This document shows positions 31,450-44,580 of a stretch of 64,000 nt of DNA, piece by piece (within the stretch, counting starts at the first letter, position 1; every line of letters starts with the position of its first letter). The DNA is taken from assembly GCA_007922195.1 (NCBI GenBank), contig ML682059.1, forward strand, positions 16,882,205 to 16,946,204, given 5' to 3'. Made by a program: the position numbers and the translations under genes. A model generated the notes under the pieces. The model worked only from the letters and a program-made list of their open reading frames with translations. It did not search any database and was not told the DNA's origin. Source of the DNA: Podocnemis expansa. Its lineage: Eukaryota > Chordata > Testudines > Podocnemididae.

Positions 31450-33610
31450 CTTCCCATTGTCATTCAGCATCTAATCGAAGTTCAACTCTTCCACTCACTA
31501 TAGGGACCATTCATTTGATTTGGGCTTCATCAAGAACCATTTTTTCTCTTTGGTTGCTCTTCAGTCGCTTAACTGCACCTCTCCAACCTTCTTGGTCACT
31601 TTCAGCACCACCCACCAGCCCCCTACTAGCTTATGCCCTGTCACTCAGGCTCCTTGTGACTTTCAGGCCATTGGTGATGATGACTTCTCATTTCCCCATT
31701 CTCTTCTTCCCTATTCTGTCCTCCCTTTCTTCCATTTATTGATGGTTATTGATTCTATCTAAGCTTCACTCTTGTCCACCTTCTGCATATTTTGCCCCCT
31801 TCTCTCATTGTAAGGTCCACCCTGTCAACTCCCAGCCTTGTCTCATCCCCAGCATCTGCTTCTTCCACTCCTACTCTCATGGAGCAGGACATCTGTGGTG
31901 GAAATCCCATGACCAGACTAACTTTCTTCATTACAAATCCCTTCTCTCCTTTATCATTTCTGCCATCTTCCTAGCTAAACAGCTCTACTTCTCCAGCTTC
32001 ACTGAATCTCATGTCTTCAGTCCCAGTTGCTTTTTTGCCACTCTTCGACTCACTCCTCAAACATTCCCTTCCTCCTCTTTTCTCTCTGCACAGTATCTCA
32101 CTGATCTCTTTCAAGAAATAATTGACAAAATACTTCCATTTGTTTTCTCCCCCCCCACCAAATCCCTCCTTCTCCTCTGTCACAGGCACAGATATCTCTT
32201 GTCAATTTTCTTCCTTTAATCCCTCCACTTGTTCCAGTGTCCCCATGCCATCTTACCCCATACCTGCTCTCATCCATTCCTCTCCTGAACCTCTTGCTTT
32301 CCTGCTTCTTTCTCCTTACTATACAAATATACTTTAGTCTCTTTCATCTTAAAGAACTTGTCCTTGATCCCTCTTTCCTCTCTAGCTACTGACAGATCTC
32401 CTCCTTTCTTTCATCAGTAAGCTCATTGAGCTCACTGTTTATAATCAGTGTGAAATTCCTCTGCTCCGTTTCATTCTAGATTCTTTACAGTCCAGCTTCA
32501 GCCCCTTGCACTCTACTGAAATGAGTCTCAGCAAAATGTCTAATAGTCCATTCCTAGTCAAGACAGTCTTTGATCTGTCAACTATATTCAGCATAGTTGC
32601 TCTTTTATCTTGAATTTGTAACCTCCTGTTTTCTGTGACTTTCTCCTCTCCTAGTTCTCCTTCTGCCTTTCTATTTGCTCCTCTGGTGTGTCCTTCAAAG
32701 GATCCCCCTCCTTTCCCTATCATCTAGAGAGGTTCCACTAGGGTCTGTATGTGGCCCCTTTCTTTTCTCCCTCTATACTTAACTTCTAGGTAACCTCATC
32801 TGCAAGCACAAATTCAGCTACTGTCTGTATGTGGATTATTCACAGATCTCTCTCTTCATCCCAGATCTGGCTGCTGCTGTCCAAGCTAAAATGTCTGCCT
32901 CTCCCTCTGACATCTCTTTCAGGATGAACACAACTAAAGCATATTTTAAAATCTCCCATCCCTCAAGTCTTTCCCATTACTTCCTTAGTTGCTTCCTGTA
33001 GGGAATACCACCATCCTGCCTGTCATTCAGGTCAATAACCAAGATCTCATCTTTTACTTGAACCTTTGTCTAGGTGCTCACATCCTGGCAACATCTAAAT
33101 CTCACAGACTATTTCTTCATAACAACTCTAGTATACAGACTTTCTTATCCAGCAGCACAGTTAAAACTCTCATTCAAGTTCTCGTCATGTTGTTTCTCAA
33201 ACTTGTCCTGCTTATATCCATTCAGAATGCTGTAAAAGATCATTTTCCTAGCTCATTATTTTCACTAGGTCACCCCTCTTTTTGCCACCCTTATTGGCTC
33301 CCCCTGCTCTATGTCATCAAATATAACCTGCAAGTCTTCATTTGCAAGGAAGCCTATGCCCACATTAGGTTTCATCTTTCACTCACTTTGAAATGTTAAC
33401 TCCCACTTCTGATCTGCCCACAATGCTAGCCTCCATTGTCTACTTGTTACATTTTCAAACAAGCAAATATGTAATTTCTCCTATGCTGCTCCTCAGACAT
33501 GGGGGGTGCCCTCCAAAAAGATCTGCAAAATCACCTTATTATTTTCTTTCAACCCATCCATTGCCTGCAAATTTTTTGACAACAATAAGACTGCTGAGGT
33601 GCTGAGCCCA
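31450..33610 (+). pseudogene. L2 LINE ORF2, long but decayed
   Basis: The plus strand follows the recognisable C/T-rich L2 coding sequence. From 31760 come CTTGTCCACC- and TGTCAACTCCCAGC-like endonuclease-RT linker; at about 32390-32600 CTGACAGATCTCC..TCCAGCTTCAGCCCCTTGCA, the RT segment that reads QSGFRP; at about 32830 TATGTGGATTATTCACAG, the YADDSQ palm motif changed to YVDYSQ; then the remainder of the RT to about 33600. Many stops and shifts break the frame. L2 is an old family, and the level of decay fits that. Confidence 0.75.
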
Positions 33611-33712
33611 TAGCCTATGATGCTGACCAATAATATTATGTAATCTTTTTTTTTTTTTTTTTTTTGCAAACCTGTACCAGTCTAGCTGTATCTATCTGTT
33701 CCTTTTTTGTCG
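33611..33712. repeat. Poly-T tract and short spacer
   Basis: A run of about 22 T lies at 33645-33666, between the L2 relic and the next element. Confidence 0.7.
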
Positions 33713-34253
33713 TAGGGCTTGTCTACACTGATGACGGGACTGAAAGTCAATCTTAAACTGCCAAATTATGGGTGGAAAACACAAGTGTCCCTGCTGCTCA
33801 CATCACTTCCTGAAATGCATTGCACTGCAGTAGTAGGCACAAGGACTGTGGGGAGGTAGTTGTTCTCCATTCACTCCCCCTTCTCTCTTCTCTTAAAAAA
33901 AATCAGGAAAAGCTTTCCTTGCTGTTTTTTCTATTACAGGCATAAGAGGGAGCTGTATTGCTGCATGCAGCGAGAAGACTTAATTGAAAGCTTCCCAGGG
34001 TTGCAGGCAGGGGAGGAGTTGTGTTTCTATGGTGCAGGAGACTGGAAAAACAGGAGCAGCAAGATCAGCTCTGGTCTCTGCCTATACAAATCTAAAGTTC
34101 AATACTAGATTTTGACCTCAGTTTCACACCAGTTGCAGGTTGGTGTTATCAAGTAAAAGTATAGCTCTTAATGCTCTGAAAGTGGAGACATAGGCTGCAG
34201 AAGGTTGAAGTAAACAGCATTATGTCAAACTTTTCTGTCAGTATAGATCAGAA
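33713..34253. mobile_element. Possible Harbinger-type remnant
   Basis: It begins AGGGCTTGTCTACACTGATG, like the GGGCTATGTCTACACT terminus, and ends CTGTCAGTATAGATC, a weak inverted counterpart. No palindromic word array is obvious and the target duplication is not seen. Low confidence. Confidence 0.3.
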
Positions 34254-34261
34254 CTCAGTCT

Positions 34262-34530
34262 AACGATATGTCTACAAGTGCTGTGCACAGGCTAGCCCAC
34301 CTAAGGTAGTTTGAATCCAGCTAGAGATAAGAATAGCAATGAAGACCATGCAGTGTGCATTTCATAATGGGTAGTACAAGCCCAGTATGGACCCTGGGTA
34401 CATACTCAACTTGCTATTCACTCTAAAAACTGCACTTATCTCTCCTTATTGCTATTGTTATCCCTGCTATCTAGACTCAAACTAGCTCAGTAAGGCTAGT
34501 TCAAGCATAAATTTTTGCTGTGTATAGATA
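34262..34530. mobile_element. Possible Harbinger-type remnant
   Basis: The left end ATATGTCTACAAGTGC and the right end GCTGTGTATAGATATCC are inverted-repeat-like. The interior contains CTAGCTCAGTAAGGCTAG and other CTAG-rich words. It is a decayed short copy, if correct. Confidence 0.35.
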
Positions 34531-34612
34531 TCCTTAGATTGTTAAAAAAAAATGGGGCAGGGAGAAACACCTAGCACACCTTTTCCATTATTAGAATTGT
34601 GAAGAGCTATGG

Positions 34613-34614
34613 AA

Positions 34615-34680
<66 letters not shown>
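34613..34680. repeat. (TAA)n microsatellite
   Basis: An almost perfect run of about 22 TAA/AAT triplets. Confidence 0.95.
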
Positions 34681-34681
<1 letters not shown>

Positions 34682-34808
34682 TCAGTGAGCCTGAAATGTC
34701 CCAGAGTGCTATGGATATTTGGAATCCTCCACAGTTCTTTTGAAGTACCATGGAGCGTTACAGATATGTAAAGTCATTGAGGGAAGTAAGCTCAGAATGA
34801 CTGAAGGA

Positions 34809-35946
34809 CAGTGGTTCCCAATCCATGTTCCAGGGACCCCTGGAGGGCCGCAGAGTTATAGAAAGGGGTTTGTGAATACCTCCGACCCCAGCCACTGCTG
34901 GCCAGTGATCCATGTTGGAGAGGGCTCTAAATTAGGGGTGTCAAACTTACAGCCTGCAGAAGGGGAGGTGGGACAGTGGATCCAGCCCACCAACGGTGCT
35001 GATTCAGTGAAGTTGCTGCCAGGGCTGTGCCTGGAAGTTTTCTGCAGCAGCAAACTGCAAAGACAGGCTCCCAGAACAATAGCGCTAGGCTGCTCCTGAC
35101 TCACTCATGTGAGTTGAGTCACAGAACAGGGGAACAAAGGAGGTGCTCCAGCCAATCCTGGCTTGGCTCTGCTGTGGTCTGCCAACCAATCAGCATCTCA
35201 GTCACAACAGACTAGGGCTGCTCTGGAGAGCCAATACACTGCTCCTCATCCCAACTTCTCACTGTCAATCAGTTAGCATGTTAATTTGATTGATGGCACA
35301 TTGCATGAATCACAAATAAAAAAGGAAAAAATGGCTGGGGCCCATGTGGGAACCAGTCAGTCAAAGGCCAGCTGGGACTGAGCCAACCAAAGGCCAGCAT
35401 TCTGAATGACTGACAGTGAGTGGTCCCAGAGGAAGATAGGCCAGAGTCCAGCCTGCTTGTGACTGAGACTGATTTTTTTGCCTGCCACCATGAGGTAGGG
35501 GATGTAGAAAGGGAAGGGGACAGGAGATGGACAGGGAACCAGCATGGGGAAGGAGGGCTCACAGGGCAGGGGAAAGGGAAGGTATAGGAGAGCCTGCAGG
35601 GTTGGGGAGGGGAAAGGTGAGCTTATGTCACCATGGGGGGGAAGGGCTGGGGACCCCATGCAGCCACATGACCTAGGACAGGTGTCCTGCTTTCCAATGT
35701 GCACCCCCCCATTGAATGAGTTTGACATTTCTGCTCTAAATAAATTGTATTTGCCTGCTGTGAGCAGCCACACCTTGGATATGTCCCCATTCCTTCGGAT
35801 CAGGTGGGGGCCAGGTTCTCCAATGGCCCTCTGCAGCACTCTTGTCTGGAGTCAGTCCCTGATAACAACTGTTATCGTTTGGGGGTCCACAAAATTTTTT
35901 GGTGTTAAAAAGGGGTCCTCACACTTGGTAAGGTTGGGAGCCACTG
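34809..35946. mobile_element. Outer hAT element, CAGTGGTTCCCAA termini
   Basis: It starts CAGTGGTTCCCAATCC and ends GGTTGGGAGCCACTG, the classical hAT (Charlie/MER5-like) terminal inverted repeat. Flanking 8-mers CTGAAGGA and CTATAGGG agree at only 5 of 8 positions. The body has been split by another hAT at 34933-35733. Without that insert the outer element is about 340 bp, with no transposase. Confidence 0.75.
34933..35733. mobile_element. Inner hAT element with perfect 8-bp TSD
   Basis: It starts TAGGGGTGTCAAACTTACAG and ends GAGTTTGACATTTCTG, an imperfect inverted repeat of the CAGGGGTGTCAAACT type. CTCTAAAT lies exactly before (34925-34932) and after (35734-35741). It is 801 bp and sits inside the hAT at 34809-35946, giving a relative age order. 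No transposase frame is recognised; the frames at 35357-35966 have no family signature. Confidence 0.85.
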
Positions 35947-35954
35947 CTATAGGG

Positions 35955-38177
35955 CAAACATTGTAAGAATCATGACAAGAAGACATTCAGAGATTTACTA
36001 GTAAATAATTCATTTTAATTAGATAAATTGGTTTTGTTCCTCATATCTTTAGATCACTGGAACTTTGGAAGTATATACTAAATACATGAATCCTCTTGTT
36101 TGTACCAATAAAACCAAAACTCCAAAGGCACCAATAGAACCAAAACCCCAAAGGAAAGCAACTTAAGAAAACCAATTTGTGGATTCTCTGTGCTATGGAC
36201 AACAAGTTTGCTGTGCAGATGATGCTTGCTTTCTGATTTTTAGAGTAAATTTAATTAGGTCTTTAGAAGAATGGAAAAAGATTGAGCATATCATAGAGAA
36301 AAGGAATTAAAAATATTAACGGAGCTTTCCTTTTCACCTCCTAAAATTAGATCTTGAACTGCTGATAATAGATACAGGTCTAAACTGCATATTTCCATGA
36401 AAGACAGAACCAAAATCTAATCTCCCAAATTTGAGAGAGGAAACCAAAAATTGGTTTAGATCAAGGCTTTGGTTTGGGTCCAGTTCCAAGAGAATATAAA
36501 TAGAGTTTTGATCACCCTATTTTGCTCTTCTAAATAAAAATATGGAATTGTGAAATAAAACTCTTTCTTCGTGCCATCTGCAATGCCACTTTCAAGAAAT
36601 TAACCAGAAAAAAAATATTCATTAGAGTATATAGGTTATCCCTTCAACATTTGCTATGTCCTTTCGTGCATTTGATATGTTTTTTCAGCCTGTGAACTTG
36701 ATGCTGCACCACTGGAAGATTTAATTTTTTAAATACTTCTTGCACATTTTTATAGCCATGATGCATCAGGCTTATAAAAGGAAAAAGACACTTTTCTTTT
36801 GTTTCCTTCAAGGTCTTCCCCCCCCCCCCCCATAGAATCCCAAAGTTCTTTAGGGTACCTTATTTTTGCAAAGTTCAATAGCTTCTGTTTCTCAGAAATG
36901 TTGTAAATGTGAAAGCTGACCCTGGAAGGCTGAGCTTGGTGCCCTTTGCTTTTATGCTACTCATGAAGATCACAATTGCTGTAATAATTTGCTCCTAGCA
37001 GTAGTCTAGCAGCTGTCTAAATTTACAAGGTCACTACTAGCACAACCTAAGCCAAACTTTTTAGAGACCTCAGGGTCAGGTTTCAAATAACTGCACATTC
37101 CTACTTTAACCAAAAGCAATTCCTGAGATTCAGCACACTTTAAAGATGAATGTTCATCTCATCTCACATGTGAAACTTCAAAGGGCCAATTACTAGTGGG
37201 CTGATATGGGCTGTTTCATGATACTTCCTGTGCAAAGTGCTGCCTCTCTGCACTTTGTGTTTCTGATGCTTCTGTTTTCACTCGGCAGTTTCTCTTTTGG
37301 CTATATAAAATTCAACACCAGGTTTCCTTTCACCTCTCTTGCACTTGTTAAAAGCAATTAGCATTAGTAGCTATATGTAAACTTTGATTTCTGTTTCTAG
37401 GACAGAGATTATGTTCTTTATGATGGCTACATTAATCATTCATTGTTAGGTAACTTCACAGTCAAAACTATTAGAAACACCTGGCTTAAAAAAAATAAAA
37501 CCACAAATTGTCAGGGTTAAGCTAAAGAGGATAACGCTTTGACACCTTCTGTGCACACTTTGTTTGCAAGGAAAAACACTGACAATATTAATCAGTCAAG
37601 TTAAAACAAGTTAAAAACCAGTGCTGCAGAGGGCAAGTGGAAAATTAGTTGTGTGTGTTTATATGTGCTGTCAAGAGAGTTTATTTTTATTGATAATTTG
37701 CATTTCTACTCAGTGATTTAGAGGCTTGTCTCCTGGATGAACTCAGATGTCCAATGTCCGTGATAGGGTCCATATGTGGCACACAAACACAAATCACTAA
37801 TTCATTAACAAAAACTTCCATCCCATAATGATAATAAAGGGCACTAGAGACCACTCAGTCATTTTTGGTATCTAATTCATAATCTTTTTGTTCTTCATTC
37901 CAGTATTCAGGTAGGCTTCCGAAGAAAATTCTGCAACATTTTCATGCCCACCCAGAAGAACTGTGGTAAAAATTTTCTTTTAAATCACTAATGACTAATT
38001 AAAATTTTGAATCAGTTGAAGTAATTTAAATGGCTGAGGTTATTTTTGGGGGAAAAAAATACTAAGCCTGTACAATATACCTTGAGGCAGCTGCCTACTC
38101 AGAAAGCTATGGTGTAGTCCTGGAAAGAGCTATGAGTTAAACCAAAAATAAAAATTAAGACCCACTCCTACATAACC

Positions 38178-38273
<96 letters not shown>

Positions 38274-39647
38274 TTTCTTTCTCTACACTTAATTTTGATA
38301 ACTTTCTACAAATACCATTTTACAAATGCTGTATATACACATCTGTATGATAATATTTTCATACTCAAATATAAGTCTTTTCTGAAATTTTGATCAAGAC
38401 TTAATTAAAGCTTTTTAAGTATTGTTTAAGTTCTGTTGTAAAATTTTAAAAGTTTAGTTGTGTCTTGGCACTAACTGCACTTTTGAAATTGTTTGTACTT
38501 CACAAGAAAAATAAATGAGTGAAATCATTCCCAGTAATTTAATACCCTTAAATGGTTTATACTAAAATGGTTTGCTCTCTTTTCAGGGATTTACCTTAAT
38601 GATATCATTCCAGAGGAGTCTGGTTTAGATCAAACTGGGTTAAAGATCATGACTGTCAAAGGATGATGTCATTAAATTCCATTACTAATAAAGCCAGGGG
38701 TCATTTTGAGTACAAAAACAGATTGATATTCATGATGTATTTATTTTCAGTCATACAGTTTTTAAATAAAATAAAATTAAAAAAAGATGTAAAACAACAT
38801 ATTGGCATAATCTAACCACAATAGCTAAGCACTATATCATATACCTTTTATACATATTTATGACTCTATATCCTCTGGTGGAGATTCTAAATATTCTTGG
38901 TGGAAACAAATCAAGTATATTTAATCCAAAATCTAGATTGTCTATCAGATACAACCCCTGCATTTAATGTGAGAGAGGAAAGAAGCAGAAGGATTATGTT
39001 GTGCATGTGCAGATATACTATTTAATAGACTGAGTATATGTGCATATATATTCATGTAGATTTGAAAAATTAAAATAATATATAAAGATAATAAAAATTG
39101 TGTACCATAGAGCACAGAAGAAATTTTTAATTTAACCATAACCCTTATGTTTATGTACATGCATATTATTAATATTGCTATTAATTTTATTTAATTTAAA
39201 TGTTATTTAAAATTATTTTATTCAATTTAATTATTATTGTGATTAATATTAATAATACTATCATTGTTAGTAAATTATTATTTTACATCATCCCAAACTG
39301 TGTAGGTCCACTGTAAAAAGGAGAAGGACTGACCTTGAAAAAAACATACCTATCTAACTAAAACTGTGATGTAATAAACACAGGTAAGAAATTACACACT
39401 TGTGGTACCATTTTAAGTTTGAGATTGAGAAGCACAAATACTTGCTATAGTTATACATATGGATATCTTTACTAAATATAGAATACCAAAGGGCTTAGTA
39501 TCAGACAATGTTCTTCAGAATAATTCATAAGATTTCCAGCTATTTGCAAATAGCTCTGATTTTCATCACACACCAACTTTGCTGCTTGCTAGCCAATGGG
39601 CAGCTAGGAAAAGCAGCACAGACTCTAAAACACCTTATAGTAATGTC
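35955..39647. other. Unassigned AT-rich DNA
   Basis: No gene or transposon recognised. Besides the dinucleotide repeat at 38182-38270 it contains a short C-run near 36820-36830 and an AT-rich tract of ATT/AAT words near 39170-39280. Could be intronic or intergenic. Confidence 0.45.
38182..38270. repeat. Compound microsatellite (CT)n(CA)n
   Basis: About 24 CT units run directly into about 20 AC units. The pair on one strand is pyrimidine-rich then Z-DNA-prone. Confidence 0.95.
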
Positions 39648-40560
39648 CAGAGGGCTAGCCATGTTAGTCTAGTTAAGCAAAACAAACAAGGGGTCTTGTA
39701 GCATTTTTAAAGACTAACAAATTTATTTATCAGATGAGCTTTCATGGGAGAAATCCCACTTTGCCAGATGCTTAAAAACAGAAATAAGAGGGATAAATGC
39801 AGTGAAGTAAGTGTAATCACAGAATCAGATCAGATTACTTCAATAAATCAAACAGTCTGTATTTATTCAAAGTGAGGGAACAACAGATAGTGAGGGTGAC
39901 AGAGGTGACAATCAGTGTTTGTAATGAGAAAGCCAAAACATATCCCTATTCAAACCTGAGTTGATGATATCAAAGTTGCATATGAACTCTGATTCTGAAG
40001 TCTCTCATTGAATGATAGCTACAGATAAATCCATCGCAGAGTGAGTGGCTGGAGAAATTGAAGTGATCTCCTGTTGGTTTTTGAATGTTGCTAGTTCTGA
40101 TGTCAGATTTGAGTCCATTCATTCTTTTGTGCAGACAGTCCCATTTCTCCAACGTATAAGGCCAAGGGGCATTGTTGGCACATGACGGTGTACATCATAT
40201 TGGAGGATGACCGAACCCCTGATGGATACCTGGTTTGATTAGGTGCTATGATGGTGTCATTAGTATAGATATACGGGCACAGCTGGTGTTGGGGTTTGTT
40301 GAATGGATACGTGCTTGCATTACTGTTTCTGTTATATGGTCTGAAATTGCTGGTGAGTGTCCTTTTAAGGTTGGGGAACAGTCTGTAAGGATCAGGGGGA
40401 CTGGTTCCTGGGTCTCCCACATCCCAGGAGAGGAACCTTACCATTGGGGTAAACATTGTAAAGAGACCATATCCTTCCCATTCCCCTTCATCCTCCCCAT
40501 CTTTGACTCCTTGATTAAAGAGCATAGACCTAGAAAAGCTTGCAACTAAGAATCCCAAGT
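39648..40560 (-). mobile_element. Penelope-like element fragment, antisense, with GIY-YIG end
   Basis: The plus strand starts GTCCAGAGGGCTAGCCATGT and GTTAGTCTAG, the outer end of the Penelope terminal repeat. It then has the inverted hairpin (39740-39782) and the antisense 3' part of the ORF. On the minus strand, 40400-40250 reads LKRTLTSNFRPYNRN and ASTYPFNKP; 40200-40150 has MCQQCPLALYVGE, the C-x2-CP-x4-YVGET motif of the GIY-YIG domain; and 40152-39970 has KRMNGLKSDIRTSNIQKPTG and HFNFSSHS. Stops break the frame. The RT core is absent, so the copy is 5' truncated. Confidence 0.8.
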
Positions 40561-43418
40561 ATGTGCAGCGTGGGCCTAAGCACTTAACTCCAAGAGACAA
40601 TCTTCATTTTGACATTTCCTAATGACTGTTTTGGGCACACAGATGCCTAGTCTTCTGGTTGTCATGAATCCTTTTCTGAGGCTCCTTACTCATTCTTCCC
40701 ATTCACTGTACAGGGAGTCTATGTGCTGAACTCAGACTTCATGAATCCCAGTGATTGTCTAGGCATCTAAAATTTAGCTAAATTTCTCTTTGAATCTAAC
40801 CCTTAAATGCTTTTGAAAAGTTTGCCATGACTTTATAAAATATGTGTGTGCCTATATCAAAGATTTCATCCTTGCTCTGAGTCATTTAGGAATGAGTATG
40901 AAAAAAAAAATAGAGAGGATTTAAGGATGTAGCTTGGTCTTCTCTCGTCTGTCCTCCCCCTGGAAAAACTAGGAGGCATCTCCTTTCCTTCTGCTATGAC
41001 TGAGGGGCATGGTCAACGGGCCCTTAAACCTATCCCTTGTTGTGTCCCAAAATGGAGCCCCAAACAAGGAGAAGGTGGGGATCAGCCCTTGGCAGACTGT
41101 CCTCCTGTATCACTTAGTGCCACTCATTTAATTTTGGCTATTCCCAGGCCTGTGTTTCCTTCCAAGGATGATCCTCCTCCTCTTCTTTCTCATCTGTGAC
41201 ATACCCTCCCTCATCCTCTACTGCCACTACCACTGATCCCTCCTCCCCCACAGAATGGGCAGTGAGAGCTTGGCAAGAGGCAAGTGGAAGCACTAGGTAA
41301 CTAGAGAGGAGCACAAGATTCTCTGTCCAAGTCAGAAACTTTATGTCATGTTCTCACTTCCTGATGGGAGGGAGGACCTTGTTGGGACACTCTAGGTATG
41401 TTAAGATAATGCATCAAAGTTCACTTGTGGAAGTTAGAGTGCAACATGCATCCTGTCGCCTGGGCAGTGAATTCACCAGTGCCCCAACCCCTTCAAAATC
41501 ACTACTGTTTGCCTTCTATCAGACATTCACTGCATTATCAGAGCATGGGCTACCGGGGCAGTGGAGAAGAACATTCCTCATGGCTGCAGAACTATTTGTT
41601 GTATTCATCTGACCTGAGAGTATAATGATATATTTTACATATATAATCTCTGTGTTTGCTAAATTAGTAGACTTACGCCTGAATTAACTGTTTATACTTA
41701 TGTGTAAGAGTTAAGAGGATTATGAAAAATTGGAAGGTGGGGAAGTTTGGAATCTGTGGTACATTAACTTGATTTTGTCTTGTTTTGTTTTGTTTTCTTC
41801 TATCAGAAAGGGGCTTGTAATATTATTGGGATCCACCAGATGGAGTTATGAGTTCTGCTTATGAAGCATTGAGGAGCTAGCTAGTTGGTGAGGAACTGCT
41901 CTTTGTTAGCTGTGATGCACTTCTTATGAAATGCTAAGTGTATCCCCAGTAAAGGATGTTCATTGAATGTAGTCCTCCGACTAAAATCATTCTAATCGGC
42001 TACTGCTGACCATGCAAGCAAATAAAAAAGTTTACCTATTACTGCATTTCATACATAATAATGCTGTAACTAGTACATCTCACTACATACACTGCCTCCC
42101 TCAGGTCTTCAAAAATTGCCAATCTGAATGCCTCCTTCAATTCCTTCACCCACTTGTATTCATTTTTTCCATGTCAGATGACCTAAGTAAAGAACACTCT
42201 CCCTATTCCCATTTGCCAACACACCATTCATTCCTCATTTACATACCCCCTGAAAAATCACTTCTGTTGTATCATCTATAAGAAATGAATTAAAAACTAA
42301 CAAAAATAGCTGTAGAGAACGGACCCTCAAGATTTACATTTGTCAAAAGAGAATTGTCAAATGATCTTATAAGTGTAACCTCAGCCTTCCATTATCCCTG
42401 ATTACTTATCATCATCAGTGTATCAGGTTTAAAATTTGATTAAGTTCTTCAGAAGCAGAATGCTTCTTTTTATGTTTTTTCTCCATGTTTTTTTATTAAA
42501 AGTGCCTAGCATGCTTTTCAGCACTAGAAAAATATTAATGATAATAAATGAAAAATGTAGTGAAAATAGATGTCACAATCTAACTTCAATATGAGATGCC
42601 ATTATGTTAAAAATTCAAAAAAGTTGTGCCTGAATACATTAACAAATATATTGTAATGTACAGGACTGGAAAAATGCATGCCTTACACACTGAACTTAAC
42701 ATAACACATGGAGAGTGTGATATGGTTCATCCTCAAATGGCCAAATCATCCTTTAGAAAATGATAAACACATCACAGATTGAATCAGTTGCATAACTGCT
42801 GAAACATGTGAATTACAAGCTGTATTAGATATTTAAGCTACCAAATCAAAGTAAACACCTATTGAGTTAACCATAGTACCAAGTAATAACCAATTAATAC
42901 AGATTCATATGCATTCATGTAAATTAAAATAGACATGATGCTTGAAAGACTCAATACACAATAGGTTAGCTATTTTATTTACTGAACTATGTTTATTCCC
43001 ACATAGACAGAAGAAAACAAAAATTTCTCCTCTAACAGTTCAACCAGATTGTCCTGTCACTAGTTTGCTCTTTCAGCACCAGCAGAGGATTCTGCCCAGT
43101 AAACTCACAAATGTTCTAAGACCTGCATAGATCTTGAAGCAATGGCAGGAGGCAGAAACATCTGTGCGAAGGCCAAATGCCTACTCAATAACTTCTTTTG
43201 CTCTTCTCTTTCACCTAGCAGCATGCTGCCACGTGGTTCTTGGGCAAGATTGCAATAAAGTGTGCATGGAGGGAGGGACCAAAAGATGGTTCTTCTGATT
43301 CAAGTTAGGAGATTTTCGGATTAAACTTCTATCATGGCCTCAGAAGAAGATGCTGTACAGAATAGTTAATTTCTCGTTCTTCTTACTTTCCTGTTCTGCT
43401 CGCTCCAACAAAATCGCA
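40561..43418. other. Unassigned AT-rich DNA
   Basis: No gene or transposon recognised. Contains a short TTTTG-type tract near 41776-41797. Frames such as 42012-42281 have no motif. Confidence 0.45.
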
Positions 43419-43748
43419 GGCTATGTCTACACTACAGGGCTCAGCTAAGTCAACTTAATAAGGTTGACTTAAAGTTGACTTTATTAAGTCTACTTAGAGA
43501 GTTTGCTTTTGTTTAAGTCAACTTTATAAAGTCAACTTAAATGACTCTCCTGCCTTAAGTTGACTTTATTAAGTCAATTTTAATGGCCACATTTTGTTAA
43601 GTCGACTTAACCCTTAAAGTGACTTTAAGGGTGAGAGTTGTTAAGTTGATTTAAGCAGTAAATAATAAACTCCAAATGTTGCCATGGAGTTACTTAAGTC
43701 AACTTAAGCCTGGTTAAGTTGACTTAAACCTCCAGTGTAGACATAGTC
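43419..43748. mobile_element. Harbinger-type MITE, AAGTCGACTT word family
   Basis: It starts GGCTATGTCTACACTACAG and ends CCAGTGTAGACATAGTC, an inverted repeat whose last base has changed. The interior is an array of TTAAGTTGACTTTA / TTAAGTCAACTTAA words, with one perfect GTTAAGTCGACTTAAC at 43596-43611. No coding capacity. It belongs to a different family from the GTTTCGAAAC copies but has the same plan. Confidence 0.8.
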
Positions 43749-43799
43749 ATAGAGACCTTACTGCACAGCAATGTCTGGGAGAGGGATAGTCTCAGAGAG

Positions 43800-44580
43800 C
43801 ATATAGTAGACTCACAAACTTAAGGCTGGAAAGCATCATTGTGATCATTTAGTCTGACATCTTGCACATTTCAGACGACAGAACATAATTCAGCCACTCT
43901 CCCAATAAGCTGTTAACCTCTGGTTAAGTTACTGAAGTCCTCCAGTCTTGATTTAAAGACTTCAAATTACAGAGAATCCAATATTTACTTTAGTTCAAAC
44001 CAACACATGACCTGTGCTCAATGCTGCAGCGGAAGAAAAGCAAACAAACAAAAAAGCAGGGTCTCTACCAATCTGATCTGGCTGAAAATTCCTTTGTGAC
44101 CTCAAATATGGTGATCAGTTAGACCTTTAGCATATGACAGAGATCCACAAGGCAGACAACTCTGAACGAATTTTCTATGGAAATGCACCTTCTGCTAATA
44201 TCTCATTTCTAGACATTTGACAAAGTGTGTTGCATCTGACAAAGTGGATTGAAGCCCACAAAAGCTGACATCTAAAGAAATCTTAGTCTTTAAAATGCTA
44301 CAGGACTCTCATCGTGTTTGCTATACACAGACTAATGTGACTACCCCTCTGGAAATTTTCTCTAGACATTGGAAACAGTAATAGCTGACAGGGATGGCCA
44401 CATGCCTGGGTGGGTATCCTCGACATGCTATACTGTTCATAAACTTATCAAGCTCAGTTGTGAAGAAATGTAGGGCTTTTTTCCTACAGTGCTCTCCTTG
44501 GAAGGGTGTTTTAGAAGTTCACTCCTCTGATGGTTAGAAAACTTTGTCTACCTTGTCCTGTTGATGGTCATTTTTTTTTA
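43800..44580 (-). mobile_element. CR1 LINE 3' UTR, antisense, split by a Penelope piece
   Basis: Plus strand reads AAACTTAAGGCTGGAAAGCA, GATCATTTAGTCTGACATCT, AACCTCTGGTTAAGTTACTG, AATTCCTTTGTGACCTCAAA and later CATAAACTTATCAAGCTCAG, GGAAGGGTGTTTTAGAAGTT, CACTCCTCTGATGGTTAGAA. This is the reverse complement of a CR1 3' UTR common in sauropsids, also present in sense at about 58940-59374. A Penelope terminal fragment (44218-44361) interrupts it, flanked by CTAGACATT on both sides. Confidence 0.75.
44218..44361 (+). mobile_element. Penelope terminal-repeat fragment with 9-bp direct repeats
   Basis: It contains CATCTGACAAAGTGGATTGA, CCCACAAAAGCTGACATC, TCTTAGTCTTTAAAATGC, TACAGGACTC and ACTAATGTGACTACCCCTCT, all parts of the Penelope terminal repeat in sense orientation. 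CTAGACATT occurs at 44209-44217 and 44362-44370, a likely target duplication within the antisense CR1. Confidence 0.7.

Noticed and set aside
38182..38270. Regulatory Z-DNA element
   Set aside because: A (CT)n(CA)n microsatellite is common and nothing nearby suggests a promoter.
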